Notes: generated by a model not told the origin, from the sequence alone. A stretch of DNA of 64,000 nt from JAEUMD01 sp050246945 (GCA_050246945.1 JBFWVC010000001.1:335322-399321); one strand, 5' to 3'. Shown: positions 26,099 to 35,475, counted from the first letter of the stretch. Made by a program: numbers and translations.

Positions 26099-26158
26099 CC
26101 ATGCTAAGCTGCCACCGTTCGGACTTGTCAAACGAGCGGCCTAGGAGATTGGCGCCCC

Positions 26159-27073
26159 ATGCATTTCGATCTCGTCGACCTCAAGCTCATGACGCTCATT
26201 GCGGAGGCCCGAAATCTCACGAAAGGCGCTGCCCGCATGAACCTCGCCACCTCGGCCGCGAGCGCTCGGCTGAAGGCACTGGAGAGGCAATTGGGCAGCC
26301 GTCTCTTCTATCGCGACAGCCGAGGGACGGAGCCGACCGAGGCCGGGGAGACGTTGCTCAGGCACGCCCGCATCATCCTGCGCCAGGTCGAGCACCTGCG
26401 GCACGACCTCGGCGCGGAGAGCCAATCGACGAGCGGCCACATCCGCATCTTTGCCAATACCACGGCCGTCACGGAGTTCATGCCGGAGCTTTTGGCGCGT
26501 TTCCTCGCCGCGCGGCCCCGCGTTACTATCGACATGCAGGAGCGGCTGACGCGCGACATCATCCGCGGCGTCGCGGACGGGTCGACCGATCTCGGCATCA
26601 TCTCAGGTCCGCTTCCCGCAACGGGGATCGAGGCCAAGATTTTCTCAACCGACCGGCTGGTCTTGGTGATGTCCGCCGAGCACGCATTGTCTACGCGCAA
26701 ACGCATGTCGTTCGAAGAAACGCTCGACTACGAGCACATTACCATGCGCGAGGGCGCGACCCTGCATGCCTTCCTGTTCGACCTGACCGACAAACTCGGC
26801 CGCAAGCTGAAGTCACGCATCCAGGTCTCGAGCTTCGAGGCGATGTGCCGCCTAATCGAGGGTGGCGTCGGCATTGGCGTCGTGCCCGAGTCGGCCGCCA
26901 ACCGGCACGCGCGGACCATGAAGCTCGCCATCGTCCGCCTGACCGACAACTGGTCCTTGCGCGACCGCAGCGTGCTGGCGCGCGAGTTCGAGGCGCTTCC
27001 CGGCTCCGCGCGCGCACTTGTCGACGAGCTGATGAAAACGGGTCTCGGCGGCAGCCGGCGGCGGTATAGCTGA
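26159..27073 (+). CDS. LysR-family transcriptional regulator
   Basis: 304 aa. N-terminal winged helix (LKLMTLIAEARNLTKGAARMNLATSAASARLKALERQLGSRLFYR) and an effector domain with GVGIGVVPESAA. AGGAG lies well placed before the ATG. It is divergent from the hydratase-dehydrogenase-CoA-transferase operon and in the position of the RipR-type regulator of itaconate loci, so it likely activates that operon when its acid or CoA-ester is present. Confidence 0.93.
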   Translation: MHFDLVDLKLMTLIAEARNLTKGAARMNLATSAASARLKALERQLGSRLFYRDSRGTEPTEAGETLLRHARIILRQVEHLRHDLGAESQSTSGHIRIFANTTAVTEFMPELLARFLAARPRVTIDMQERLTRDIIRGVADGSTDLGIISGPLPATGIEAKIFSTDRLVLVMSAEHALSTRKRMSFEETLDYEHITMREGATLHAFLFDLTDKLGRKLKSRIQVSSFEAMCRLIEGGVGIGVVPESAANRHARTMKLAIVRLTDNWSLRDRSVLAREFEALPGSARALVDELMKTGLGGSRRRYS

Positions 27074-27202
27074 GCGGCTGGACCGCTTCGGGCTGGTACT
27101 GGATTAAGAGCGGACAGACAGAGGCGCCCCATTCAATTTCACCTCATGGCCCGGAAGAGCCGTGCCGGGTTGGGCAGAGCGTGTAAGCTCCGCCCAGGTA
27201 GT

Positions 27203-27841
27203 TCAGATGTCTACTCGCTCAGCGATTTCGAGAGCATCATCCACTTCAATGCCAAGATATCGGACAGTGCTCTCGATCTTCGTGTGGCCGAGCAAGAGCT
27301 GGACCGCGCGCAGGTTGCCCGTGCGCTTGTAGATCAGCGTTGACTTCGTCCTACGAAGCGGGTGAGTGCCATACATAGTCGGGTCGAGCCCAACGCTGGC
27401 AAGCCACTCCCCAAATAGTCGGGCATACTGGCGCGTCGCTAAATGCCGCTCGGGATCGCCACGGCCGGCAAAAGGCCACTGGCCGACTTCTCGACGATAC
27501 TCTTAGATGTATGCATCGAGCGCTTCCCGCGTTTGATCCGTCAGTTCGAACTTGACGGGCCTGCCAGTTTTCTTCTGACGAATAATGGCACGGTCTACGG
27601 CGTAGCCGCGCTGTGCAACTTCTTCGACGCGGATCGCAGCGACATCGCAGCCGCGCAGCTTGCTGTCGATCGCAAGATTAAAGATCGCCAAATCGCGGAC
27701 ACGCTTTTCGAGCTGCAACTAGGTTCGAATGGCCCAAACGTGTTTTGGGCGGAGGAGTGGTTTCGGACCGATCAACTTGCCCTTGTTCCAAGGCTCGCGC
27801 CGTACAACTGGCTTCGGGATGTGTAGATCATTGTCATTCAT
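27203..27841 (-). pseudogene. Tyrosine recombinase/integrase with internal stop
   Basis: From ATG 27841 the frame gives a short (about 212 aa) core-binding-less integrase. It is interrupted by TAA at codon 113 (27503-27505) right after ALDAYI, and continues in the same frame as EYRREVGQWPFAG to a natural stop at 27203. Catalytic signatures survive: KLRGCDV (first Arg), HPLRRTKST (H-x-x-R) and LLGHTKIESTVRYLG (second His and the Tyr). One base change would restore it. It is convergent with the LysR gene and marks a former mobile element. Confidence 0.8.
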
Positions 27842-28066
27842 GGCCTGTCTCCTTTGTTTGAGGAGGCAGTAGGTTATTGATTTGGCAACGGCTTTTGAGC
27901 ATCCTCGGACGGGCGGTGGTTAAGAGGCTCAAGGTTGCCCAACGCGCCTGACCCGGAGCAGACAATGCTGTCGCAACAAAGACGGGGCAGCTTATGTCCC
28001 GTCCTTGTCGTTCCAAACTCATCTAGATTGAGCGTGTACTTGTAGCCCTTGCCGTCCTTCAAGCGT

Positions 28067-28522
28067 TCACTTTGGCATCGTCGACGAATGGTGATCGACG
28101 ATCAGCCATTTGCCATCACGCTTTACGAGCGCAAAGCTGTAACGAGCGGGAAGCTGAGTCGGCTGCCCATCCTTTTCGTAGCTGAACGTATAGTAGCCAC
28201 TATTGATCGCCGTATCGCCGTAGACACGGATCAATGGATCCTTGAACTCGACGGTGAGCTTTGGCAGCTTCTTGCAGGCATTGACGAAGTAGTCTTCAAG
28301 CTCTGCCCGTTCGTCACGAATGGTTGGGGAGATGGTACCCCACAACACGCCGTCCTCTGCATAGAGGGGCAAGATTTTCCCAGCTCCTCCGCCACCACAT
28401 GCGGCTGCAAGATTTTCCTTCCAGGCATTCATGGCTGCGGCGACATCGGCTTTGTCGTCAGCTGCAGCCGGGGCAGTTATAGTCAACGTAAGTCCTAGGA
28501 CAATTGCTATCGAGCATTTCAT
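28067..28522 (-). CDS. Secreted NTF2/SnoaL-like (CaMKII-association-domain type) protein
   Basis: 151 aa from ATG 28522 with GGAGG upstream; signal peptide MKCSIAIVLGLTLTITAPAAA. The mature part fits the NTF2-like fold: ILPLYAEDGVLWGTISPTIRD, YGDTAINSGYYTFSYEKDG, KWLIVDHHSSTMPK. Proteins of this group are small periplasmic or enzymatic cone-shaped domains; no specific reaction can be assigned. It precedes, in the direction of transcription, nothing obvious. Confidence 0.75.
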   Translation of the reverse strand: MKCSIAIVLGLTLTITAPAAADDKADVAAAMNAWKENLAAACGGGGAGKILPLYAEDGVLWGTISPTIRDERAELEDYFVNACKKLPKLTVEFKDPLIRVYGDTAINSGYYTFSYEKDGQPTQLPARYSFALVKRDGKWLIVDHHSSTMPK

Positions 28523-28625
28523 CGTAACCTCCCTGGGCGTCGAAGCAGACGAAGAAGCGGCAAGCAGAGAGCATGTTGCCCGCTTCACCACACATTGACC
28601 GCGGTTCCACCGCGGATCCTATCTG

Positions 28626-29042
28626 TTACTTCTTCGCCTTTTCCGCGTTGAAGACATCAACGGCTGGCAAGCGGACCTCTTCGTTCCCCTCGTTTTTGTG
28701 CCAGTGTGTCGTGTCCTTGGTCGCCGAAGTTGTGTCTCCGGGTTTGAGAATCGTCTTCGATCCGTCGCCCACCGTGATGGTGTCGATGCCTTGAACGGCA
28801 TAGACCACTGACGGCCGAGCTTGGTGACTGCGCACTCCGATGTGTCCGCCCGGCGCGACGCTGAGCACGCAAAGCCGAAGTTGGCGGCCTGCCATACCGC
28901 CGATCTCCGGGCCCAGGTCGACGACCTCTGTTTTCAGTGTCTTGAAGCCTATGTGCTCCTTCGGCGCATCCGCTATCGGATCGGCGGCGCTCACGGTGGC
29001 GACCAAGGTGCCAATTATTGCGAAAGGAACGATCCTCAACAT
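28626..29042 (-). CDS. Secreted cupin-domain protein
   Basis: 138 aa from ATG 29042, which begins a clean signal peptide (LRIVPFAIIGTLVATVSA); an ATG nine codons upstream is also open. The cupin barrel has GGHIGVRSHQARPSVVYAVQG as the first motif and LKPGDTTSATKDTTHWHKNEG as the second, with histidines for a metal. It lies upstream of the NTF2-like gene on the same strand, about 100 bp away. Function unknown. Confidence 0.75.
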   Translation of the reverse strand: MLRIVPFAIIGTLVATVSAADPIADAPKEHIGFKTLKTEVVDLGPEIGGMAGRQLRLCVLSVAPGGHIGVRSHQARPSVVYAVQGIDTITVGDGSKTILKPGDTTSATKDTTHWHKNEGNEEVRLPAVDVFNAEKAKK

Positions 29043-29682
29043 GCTGTAGTCGCGTGGGAAAGAGCGCATGCGCCACGTGGCGCTGCGATTTAGGTTGATT
29101 CGCAATGTTGTAGATCTCTTGCCCGCCGATGGCGCAGGCGGCGCTCATGAACCCGCGGAAAGCTCGGCACTTCGCCGCGTTTGCGTGACGATGCAGGCTA
29201 GCATCGGCGACTGGCGCAGTCCAGAACTCTGCAGCCTAAACCTCGCTGTGGCAGGGTCTGGTTCAAGATCGTTCGGCTGCGCGGCCATTTCGAACCCTGC
29301 TTCAACCAGCCCTGGCGGCCTAGCAAGATATGATCGGCATCTAACAGAGATGCGGCGAAGCAGTGTTGATCGCATTACGTCTGCCCTTGGCCCATCGTTA
29401 CGCTCACTAACCTAGTGATGGACCTTCCGCACTCGCGAGCGAAGAGCGACACTCAGCCGTCAGATACAGACTGGTTTGCACACCCAGCTGCAGCAGTTTG
29501 ATTGCGGGCGTAGTGTGGGCGACGCGTGCTCCAGACCCGATCCGACACTCACCGGATCGATACTCTCACAGCGCAGCGAACCCTAACTTTCATCCTCTCC
29601 AATCCGTGTGCGTCGTGCTACGGCGCTTGAAGGACGATTGCTGTCCGTGCAAATCTGCGAATGTGCTGTTCCGGAGGGAACG
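29043..29682. other. Intergenic region without recognised features
   Basis: 640 bp between the cupin gene and the gene at 29683. The open frames across it lack coding character and I could not match any gene fragment. Confidence 0.5.
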
Positions 29683-30066
29683 ATGGCCTCAAGACTAAGC
29701 GTCCTGCTGGTGGGCCTGGACCCCGACATAGTTGACTATAGCAAGTCTCCGGTGCCAGGGCTCACGGCGGCAAAGGTTCGCGCTGCAGTGGAGGCTGAAA
29801 GCTCAAAACTGGAATCGCTCGGCTACAGCGTGAAGTCGTTGTACGTCGACGACGGCAAGACAGCAGAAGCCGTGCTTGCTAACACACTGGCAGCTGATAA
29901 ATACGATTGCATCATGATGGGTGCAGGCCTGCGCATTGTTCCTCCCTATTTCCTGTTGTTCGAAAAGCTAATCAACGTCATGCACCGGCAGGCCCCAGCT
30001 TCGACAAAGATATGCTTTAACACAAATCCTTCAGACACGGCCGCCGCGGTGCGGCGTTGGGTTTAG
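29683..30066 (+). CDS. Conserved hypothetical soluble protein, Rossmann-like
   Basis: 127 aa from ATG 29683, which has GGAGGG just upstream (start chosen for this). Alternating hydrophobic strands and helices (LSVLLVGLDPDIVDYS, KYDCIMMGAGLRIVPPYFLLFEKLINVMH, KICFNTNPSDTAAAVRRW) suggest a receiver-like or Rossmann fold, but the phosphoacceptor site of response regulators is missing. No function assigned. Confidence 0.7.
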   Translation: MASRLSVLLVGLDPDIVDYSKSPVPGLTAAKVRAAVEAESSKLESLGYSVKSLYVDDGKTAEAVLANTLAADKYDCIMMGAGLRIVPPYFLLFEKLINVMHRQAPASTKICFNTNPSDTAAAVRRWV

Positions 30067-30444
30067 ACCGCGTGGAGGCGCAGGGCTGAAGTCTCGTCAG
30101 TACGACAAAGCCGGGCAGCGGTCTGACTAAAGCTGACACCACCCGGCGCATTTCCGCATATGCTCCGCAGGCTCTTGGCCATCTCACGAGAGAGTGGCAA
30201 GTGGCGAGCATAGAAGCGCTCAAACTTGTCCACGTTGATATCTAGTTTCTTGGCCAGGCCGATGGAATGCGCCCCGGCTGTGGCATATGGCATAGTGTCA
30301 ACCGTGTCGTGTGACCGCTATTGGTTGCGTTATGTGTACCCCCACCAACTATAGAGATCCGCCCACCAAGTACGGGCTGCTGCGAGACAAGTCTCGGGCT
30401 GCGTAGGATGCAGGCGATCGGAGCTGGTTCGGCGTGAGGCGCAC
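30067..30444. other. Region without a supported gene
   Basis: A minus-strand open frame of 76 codons (30063-30293) contains a helical stretch (KLDINVDKFERFYARHLPL) but has no ribosome binding site or recognised family, and overlaps the stop of the preceding gene. I do not call it. Confidence 0.4.
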
Positions 30445-30903
30445 ATGACCGCATATCTCGCGCCTACGGGCCGATTGCGCTTTTCATGGCCACTTTTCTG
30501 GAGGCGGCGGGGCTTCCACTCCCGGGCGAGACGGCGCTCATTGCCTCATCGGTTCTTGAGGCATCTGACAAGATGTACTTCGTAAGCGTTTTCGTCAGCG
30601 CATTCCTGGGGCCGTCCTCGGAGACAATCTCGGATATGCCATTGGCCACTACGCAGGGCGAGCGCTCGTTGTCCGCTACGGCGGCTGGCTCGAGATACAA
30701 GACGGGCATTTGGCACTCGTCGAGGTGTACGTCGCGCGCTATGGCTCGCTCCTCATCATAGCAGCACGCTACTTTCCGGTGGTGCGCCAGCTCGGCGGGC
30801 TTGCTGCGGGAACGGCGGGATTGGCTTGGCCGAGGTTCTTCGTCGCGAATGCGACCGGTGGTGAGGGATCAGCAGACGTACTCTCGCGTCATGACCGCAC
30901 TTG
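30445..30903 (+). pseudogene. DedA-family membrane protein, frameshifted and truncated
   Basis: Pieces in three frames join to a DedA sequence: YGPIALFMATFLEAAGLPLPGE, then, after a one-base slip near 30610, LGDNLGYAIGHYAGRALVVRYGG and YFPVVRQLGGLAAGTAGL. A first slip lies between the ATG at 30445 and 30480. The end is lost after FVANATGG, where the last helix should be. At least two frameshifts plus truncation mean it is dead. Confidence 0.75.
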
Positions 30904-31206
30904 AAGGCCAGCCGGACATGCGAAGGATCCGCACCGAGGTCTCAGGATGACCCACTGCAGCCATTGTGCCGGCGCGCAACAGATGCATGGCATTGGATGC
31001 CGACTGACATGGCAACCATGCGTGCGCTGAAATACTTTGCCCGGGGATCCATGTGGCGTCGGTATGTCCGCTACACCTCCCAGACCGTTTCCGTTCCGGT
31101 TTTCACTCTGGGCCATCAACAGACTCATGCACCGCAGCAAACGATGTCTCTAATTATAATCGATCACCTCGTCGGTGCGGACAAAATACCCCCGATAGCG
31201 TTGTGT
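30904..31206. other. Region without recognised features
   Basis: About 300 bp between the DedA remnant and the membrane protein at 31207. No coding frame or repeat that I can support. Confidence 0.4.
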
Positions 31207-31584
31207 TCACACCACCGGCTCAGGCTTGACGAACAGTACCCATACGAAGCCCATGACCAGCGCAAATTCAACGATAACGGCAGGCCAAGCGTTGAGCGCG
31301 AGCGCCAGCGCACCGTACAGACTGACTGCGGTGGTTAGCGTTAGGCCGACCAAGGCACCGATCATCAGAGCGCGGCGCGCCTGTGTATTGGGCGCGTTTC
31401 GCGCCAACCACAAGGCTACGACCAGCCCCAACATAAAGGCCCCATAGCGGTGGCCCATGTAGTTGAGGGTGTCGCCCGGAGCCATCCTCCAATAGTCGCC
31501 CATCGCATTAGGCGCGATCAGCCAACCCACCCCAAAGCTTCCGATCAGCACCGCAGTGCTGGTCAATACGAAGTTACATTTCAC
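31207..31584 (-). CDS. Four-helix membrane protein of unknown function
   Basis: 125 aa from GTG 31584, selected because AGGGAGG lies at the right spacing. Four hydrophobic segments (TSTAVLIGSFGVGWLIAP, YGAFMLGLVVALWLA, MIGALVGLTLTTAVSLYGAL, WPAVIVEFALVMGFVWVLF). It follows the small His-containing membrane protein at 31681 on the same strand, 96 bp apart, and may be co-transcribed. No family named. Confidence 0.65.
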   Translation of the reverse strand: MKCNFVLTSTAVLIGSFGVGWLIAPNAMGDYWRMAPGDTLNYMGHRYGAFMLGLVVALWLARNAPNTQARRALMIGALVGLTLTTAVSLYGALALALNAWPAVIVEFALVMGFVWVLFVKPEPVV

Positions 31585-31680
31585 GCTACCTCCCTTCGGC
31601 CACCAGCAGCGGCTTCCATTGACGCCGCTGCTGGGGAGCACCTTGCAGCAGTGGCGCTAACGGGGGAGATCGCCGAAATG

Positions 31681-32052
31681 TCAGCGGCCTTCGTTTTGAA
31701 AGACGAGCCATGTGAACAATATTGCGTCACCGAGCACGACGAGCGAACCGATCGCGGCAAACGGGTCGCCGATCTTGTGGCCCGTGTGTACGAGCCCCAC
31801 CCCAATGGACATAACGATCGTACCTATGATCCAAATCCACACTTGGGGGATGGCCAGTCTGCTCGCCTCCACCTTCGGGCTCAAGCGATAGTAGATGCCA
31901 AACAAGAACAGTGCGACAAAACCGAGGAGGTTGAGATGCGCGTGAGCCGGGTAAGCGGAGTGATTGTCAGCTATCGCCATTTGCAAGCCCCAGAGCATTC
32001 CAATCAGCAACAGCAGCATTGCGGCTTTGAAGCACAAGTTCGATGCGACCAC
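31681..32052 (-). CDS. Small four-helix membrane protein resembling heme-copper oxidase subunit I fragments
   Basis: 123 aa from GTG 32052 with GGGAG upstream; an ATG at 32103 would add 17 residues. The first helix (AAMLLLLIGMLWGLQMAI) is followed by PAHAHLNLLGFVALFLFGIYYRLSP, the motif of short single-gene proteins related to cytochrome oxidase subunit I / NnrS; its paired histidines could bind heme or metal. Two more helices follow. Function unknown. Confidence 0.65.
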   Translation of the reverse strand: MVASNLCFKAAMLLLLIGMLWGLQMAIADNHSAYPAHAHLNLLGFVALFLFGIYYRLSPKVEASRLAIPQVWIWIIGTIVMSIGVGLVHTGHKIGDPFAAIGSLVVLGDAILFTWLVFQNEGR

Positions 32053-32106
32053 GACTTTACTCCCGTCTTTGGAGATACTCGAAATTGAGCACGGGACATG
32101 CATGTC

Positions 32107-32166
32107 GATTCGGCGGGGGCGCGGCCATATGATCGCGATTCGGCGGGGACGCGGCCATAGGATCGC
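32107..32166. repeat. Two direct repeats of 30 bp
   Basis: A 30-bp unit beginning GATTCGGCGGGG and ending in a GATCGC-type block occurs twice in tandem with two mismatches. It overlaps the 5' flank of the small membrane protein gene. Confidence 0.75.
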
Positions 32167-32380
32167 GATACCAACAAGTACAACGAACTCCCACCGCCCT
32201 ATTCGAGATCCGCTCGGTCAAGGCTGGATCAGAGTAGGAGTCTGAAGGCGCCTTGCCAAGTGCTGCAGCACGATCGACGCATACTCGCTCACGGCGGATG
32301 TGGGCCAATATCGACCAGTCCTGCAGAGCCTCCGCCGCATTCGCGCCCCGGTAACGTTTGATACAGCAACGGATTTGGGG

Positions 32381-33469
32381 TTACGCCGTCGGACAGAGCA
32401 AGGCGGAAACGCGTTCCACCAACGGCGACATCGCTGCCTCAGGGAACGGGTATTCGGAGCTGACATTTATCTCACAGAGCACGTAGGTATCAACACCGTT
32501 AGCGTCCTTCGGGCCATAGAGGAAATCGGCGTCCCAGATCACCGGCAATTCCGACTGTGCGACGCCGACGCTGCGGCAAAGCTCGCCGATCCATTCGTCC
32601 TCCAGCTTGTGCTTGAGGGCCTGGAAGTCCGGCCGCGTCGGCGGATAATAGAGGCGTGGTCCCGGCGGCGGCGCATCGGCGGCGGCGCCGCCAGCGGGCG
32701 CCGGATAAAGCGCGTTGACGAGCTGCTCGCCGAACCCTGCGACGCGGTCGCCCACGACGTAGCAGCGGATCATCCCCTCTGGCAGCCGCTCCTGGTATGG
32801 CTGCTCGATCATGCCGCCAGTCGCGAAGTACGGCGCGCACATGGCAATGAAGTCCTGCAACGCCATCTGCTCTTCGACGCTCCCTCGCTTGGCGTGCCGA
32901 ACGAGCACGGGTGATGCTGAGCAAAGTGCCTGGTGCGAGATACCCGGCGCCGCGGCCGGCTTCACCTTCCACACGCCGTCGCCGCCCTGGCCACGTATCT
33001 GCTTCAAGACGCGCGCGCCGCCCAAGGTCATGGTGTCCCGCAACCCGATCCCCATTGCTTCCGCCGACGCGTAGAAGCGCGTATCGCAGCCCCAGCCCAT
33101 CGTGCGTGTGCGATAGAGCATCTCCTTGGTGCCCATGCGATCGATGACGTCGGGATGCGCGCTCACGAGGACGCCCTGACTCGCCACGTCGCGCAGCATC
33201 GCGTTGAGTATCGTCCGGTCGCGACCACCCTCGATCGGATTGAGCCAGACCAGCACGGCGTCGGCCGACAGCAGCTGGGCGCGCACGTCGGCTGAGAAGG
33301 CATCTGCCCAAGGCGCGCCAACCGCATCCATCCCTGCGGAATCGAGCGCCCTGGCAATACCGGTGAACCGCGATTGCATCAGGTCGGTGGCGAGCCCGTG
33401 CGCAGGATCGGCAGGGAAGAGAATTGCTACGCGACGGCGATTGGCAGATGTGCCTATGAAAGTTGACAT
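32381..33469 (-). CDS. ATP-grasp-like Cj0069 family protein
   Basis: 362 aa. N-terminal RRVAILFPADPAHG begins a Rossmann-like pre-ATP-grasp domain; then DRMGTKEMLYRT and RVLKQIRGQGGDGVWKV, the nucleotide-binding loop region, and a C-terminal DTYVLCEINVSSEYPFPEAA with the Glu-x-Asn that binds magnesium in ATP-grasp ligases. I recognise the pattern as the Cj0069 family. The ligated substrates are unknown. It stands alone, 133 bp from the NicO gene on the same strand. Confidence 0.78.
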   Translation of the reverse strand: MSTFIGTSANRRRVAILFPADPAHGLATDLMQSRFTGIARALDSAGMDAVGAPWADAFSADVRAQLLSADAVLVWLNPIEGGRDRTILNAMLRDVASQGVLVSAHPDVIDRMGTKEMLYRTRTMGWGCDTRFYASAEAMGIGLRDTMTLGGARVLKQIRGQGGDGVWKVKPAAAPGISHQALCSASPVLVRHAKRGSVEEQMALQDFIAMCAPYFATGGMIEQPYQERLPEGMIRCYVVGDRVAGFGEQLVNALYPAPAGGAAADAPPPGPRLYYPPTRPDFQALKHKLEDEWIGELCRSVGVAQSELPVIWDADFLYGPKDANGVDTYVLCEINVSSEYPFPEAAMSPLVERVSALLCPTA

Positions 33470-33602
33470 GCTGGCGTCCTTCCTTCGGGCGAAGTTTGCC
33501 GGACGCGATCGTTGGGCTGCCGCCTCACGGGGTCGTCGCGAGGGACCCCGGCCAGCGGCCGGTAAGTACGATCCTCCGCGACTGTCAACTCAGAGCGCAG
33601 CA

Positions 33603-34316
33603 CTAAACCGCGAGGCGGGCGAGCGTGTACACTCCGATCGCAACGATGAGCGCGCCGGCGGCGCCTTGGAGGATCCGCGCCCAGCGTTCCATGTCGGACA
33701 ACCGTTGCGAGAGCAGGACGCCAATACTACGACGGGCCGCGATGGCGAGGACAGCGACTAATCCGATCGTGAACGAGATGCCGATCGCCAGCGATAACAA
33801 GACGAGGCCGACCATGAGCGCGCTGCTCTGCGTCCAGGCGAATCCGAGCACCGAAATCGTGAGGGGACAGGGGAGCAGGCCCATGCCCACCACGAGAGCA
33901 TGCCCGTGATCCTCACGGTGCGCGGCGCCGAGTCGTAGGCTCTGCACGACCATAATAAGGCCGGCGATGATGATTAGGCCATAGCCGAATGCCGTGAACG
34001 ACAGTGACGCACGCCCCGTCATCAACGCTATCTGTTTGAGCATGATGCGGAGCACAATGAACGCACCAAGGCCTGTCAGAACGTGGAGCAGTGCCGCTGA
34101 CAGAGCGATACGCACGCCTTTACTAGTGCGGGCCTCGCGCCCCAGGAAATAGGCGGCCAGTGCCGCCTTGCCGTGGCCGGGTGTCAGGGCGTGAAGCGCA
34201 CCGAGCGCAAAAGCGAAGGCCACTGTGCCGAGACCGCCGGAACGGATCTCGGCGGCGAGAGTACGCATGATCCCGCTCTGGACCTGTCCGAGCCACGCGA
34301 TCAGCCAATCGGTCAT
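33603..34316 (-). CDS. NicO/RcnA-type nickel-cobalt (or related metal) permease
   Basis: 237 aa, six membrane segments. The family signatures are HALTPGHGKAALAAYFLG in the second segment and the MGLLPCPLTISVLGFAW segment. The loop after segment three carries only AAHREDHGHA, so the long histidine stretch of RcnA is missing from this protein. Divergent from a transporter whose tail supplies a histidine-rich region. Probably exports or imports nickel/cobalt at the inner membrane. Confidence 0.85.
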   Translation of the reverse strand: MTDWLIAWLGQVQSGIMRTLAAEIRSGGLGTVAFAFALGALHALTPGHGKAALAAYFLGREARTSKGVRIALSAALLHVLTGLGAFIVLRIMLKQIALMTGRASLSFTAFGYGLIIIAGLIMVVQSLRLGAAHREDHGHALVVGMGLLPCPLTISVLGFAWTQSSALMVGLVLLSLAIGISFTIGLVAVLAIAARRSIGVLLSQRLSDMERWARILQGAAGALIVAIGVYTLARLAV

Positions 34317-34375
34317 GACGGTCGCCCTTCGTGGTAAAGGAGGCGTACGCGAAACAAACCGAAGCGACCCGACTC

Positions 34376-35428
34376 ATGAACCGTCATGCCGTCCTGTTTG
34401 CCCTGTTGTCGGCCACACTCTTCGGCTTGTCTACGCCCGTTGCGAAAGCGCTTCTAGGTTCGGTGCATCCGGCGGTGCTGGCCGGCATTCTCTACTGCGG
34501 CGCCGGGCTCGGAGTAGCAGCGCTCAGGCGGCTTGCGCCACCCCTAGCGGGCGCAGCTGCAGCCGAGGTACCGCTCGGGGGCCGCGATTGGCCCTGGCTC
34601 GCCGGCGCCATCGTTGCGGGCGGCATCGTCGGCCCACTGCTGCTGATGCTGGGGCTCGCGCGGACGGATGCTGCCGCGGCCTCGCTGCTGCTGACGCTTG
34701 AAGGCGTCGCAACGGCACTGCTCGCGTGGTACGCCTTCCACGAAAACTTCGATCGCCGCATCGCGCTCGGCATGGCCTGTCTCGTTGCGGGTGCCGCCGT
34801 GCTGTCCTGGTCGGGTTCTCTGTCTTGGGCCGGACTCGCTGGGCCACTTGCAATCACCGGGGCCTGCATCGCGTGGGGCCTCGACAACAATCTGACGCGC
34901 AAGGTCTCGCTCGCGGACCCGCTTCAGATCGTGGAGCTGAAGGGTCTCATCGCGGGACCGGTCAATCTCGCCATCGGCTACTGGGCGGGCGGCCACTTGC
35001 CGGCCGCCTCGACAATCATGGCATCGGGGTTGGTCGGTTTCCTCTGTTACGGTGTCAGCCTCGCGTTGTTCGTCATCAGCTTGCGCCATCTCGGCACCGC
35101 GCGCACCAGCGCCTATTTCTCGACCGCTCCTTTCCTCGGCGCTGTCGCGGCGCTGGTGCTTTTGCGCGAGCCCGTGACGCTGCCACTGGTCGTTGCCGGA
35201 CTGCTGATGGTGACCGGTGTGTGGCTGCACCTCACCGAGACGCACGAGCATGAGCACGAGCACGAGCCCATGGAGCACGCCCATCCGCACGTGCACGACG
35301 AACATCACCAGCACGAGCATGCGACCGGCGATCCTCCCGGCGAACCTCATACGCACGCCCATCGCCATGAGCGCCTCCGGCATCGGCATCCGCATGTGCC
35401 CGACATGCATCACACGCATCGACACTGA
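34376..35428 (+). CDS. EamA/DMT-family transporter with histidine-rich C-terminal tail
   Basis: 350 aa from ATG 34376; an AAGGAGG lies 30 bp upstream near a GTG at 34331, so the start is not fully settled. Ten membrane segments with two EamA repeats (LFALLSATLFGLSTPVAKALL; GPLAITGACIAWGLDNNLTRK). After the last helix comes a tail of about 60 residues with more than twenty histidines alternating with Glu, Asp and Pro (for example THEHEHEHEPMEHAHPH). Such tails bind Ni, Co or Zn. The fusion to a DMT transporter and divergence from a NicO permease suggest metal transport or export. Confidence 0.85.
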   Translation: MNRHAVLFALLSATLFGLSTPVAKALLGSVHPAVLAGILYCGAGLGVAALRRLAPPLAGAAAAEVPLGGRDWPWLAGAIVAGGIVGPLLLMLGLARTDAAAASLLLTLEGVATALLAWYAFHENFDRRIALGMACLVAGAAVLSWSGSLSWAGLAGPLAITGACIAWGLDNNLTRKVSLADPLQIVELKGLIAGPVNLAIGYWAGGHLPAASTIMASGLVGFLCYGVSLALFVISLRHLGTARTSAYFSTAPFLGAVAALVLLREPVTLPLVVAGLLMVTGVWLHLTETHEHEHEHEPMEHAHPHVHDEHHQHEHATGDPPGEPHTHAHRHERLRHRHPHVPDMHHTHRH

Positions 35429-35475
35429 TGCGACCCGCGACGACACTGGCAGCTAAGCGGACATCCACAGACGGC

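Noticed and set aside
33470..33602. Cobalamin or nickel riboswitch near the NicO gene
   Set aside because: The region is downstream of NicO and has no B12-box or NiCo consensus that I can see.
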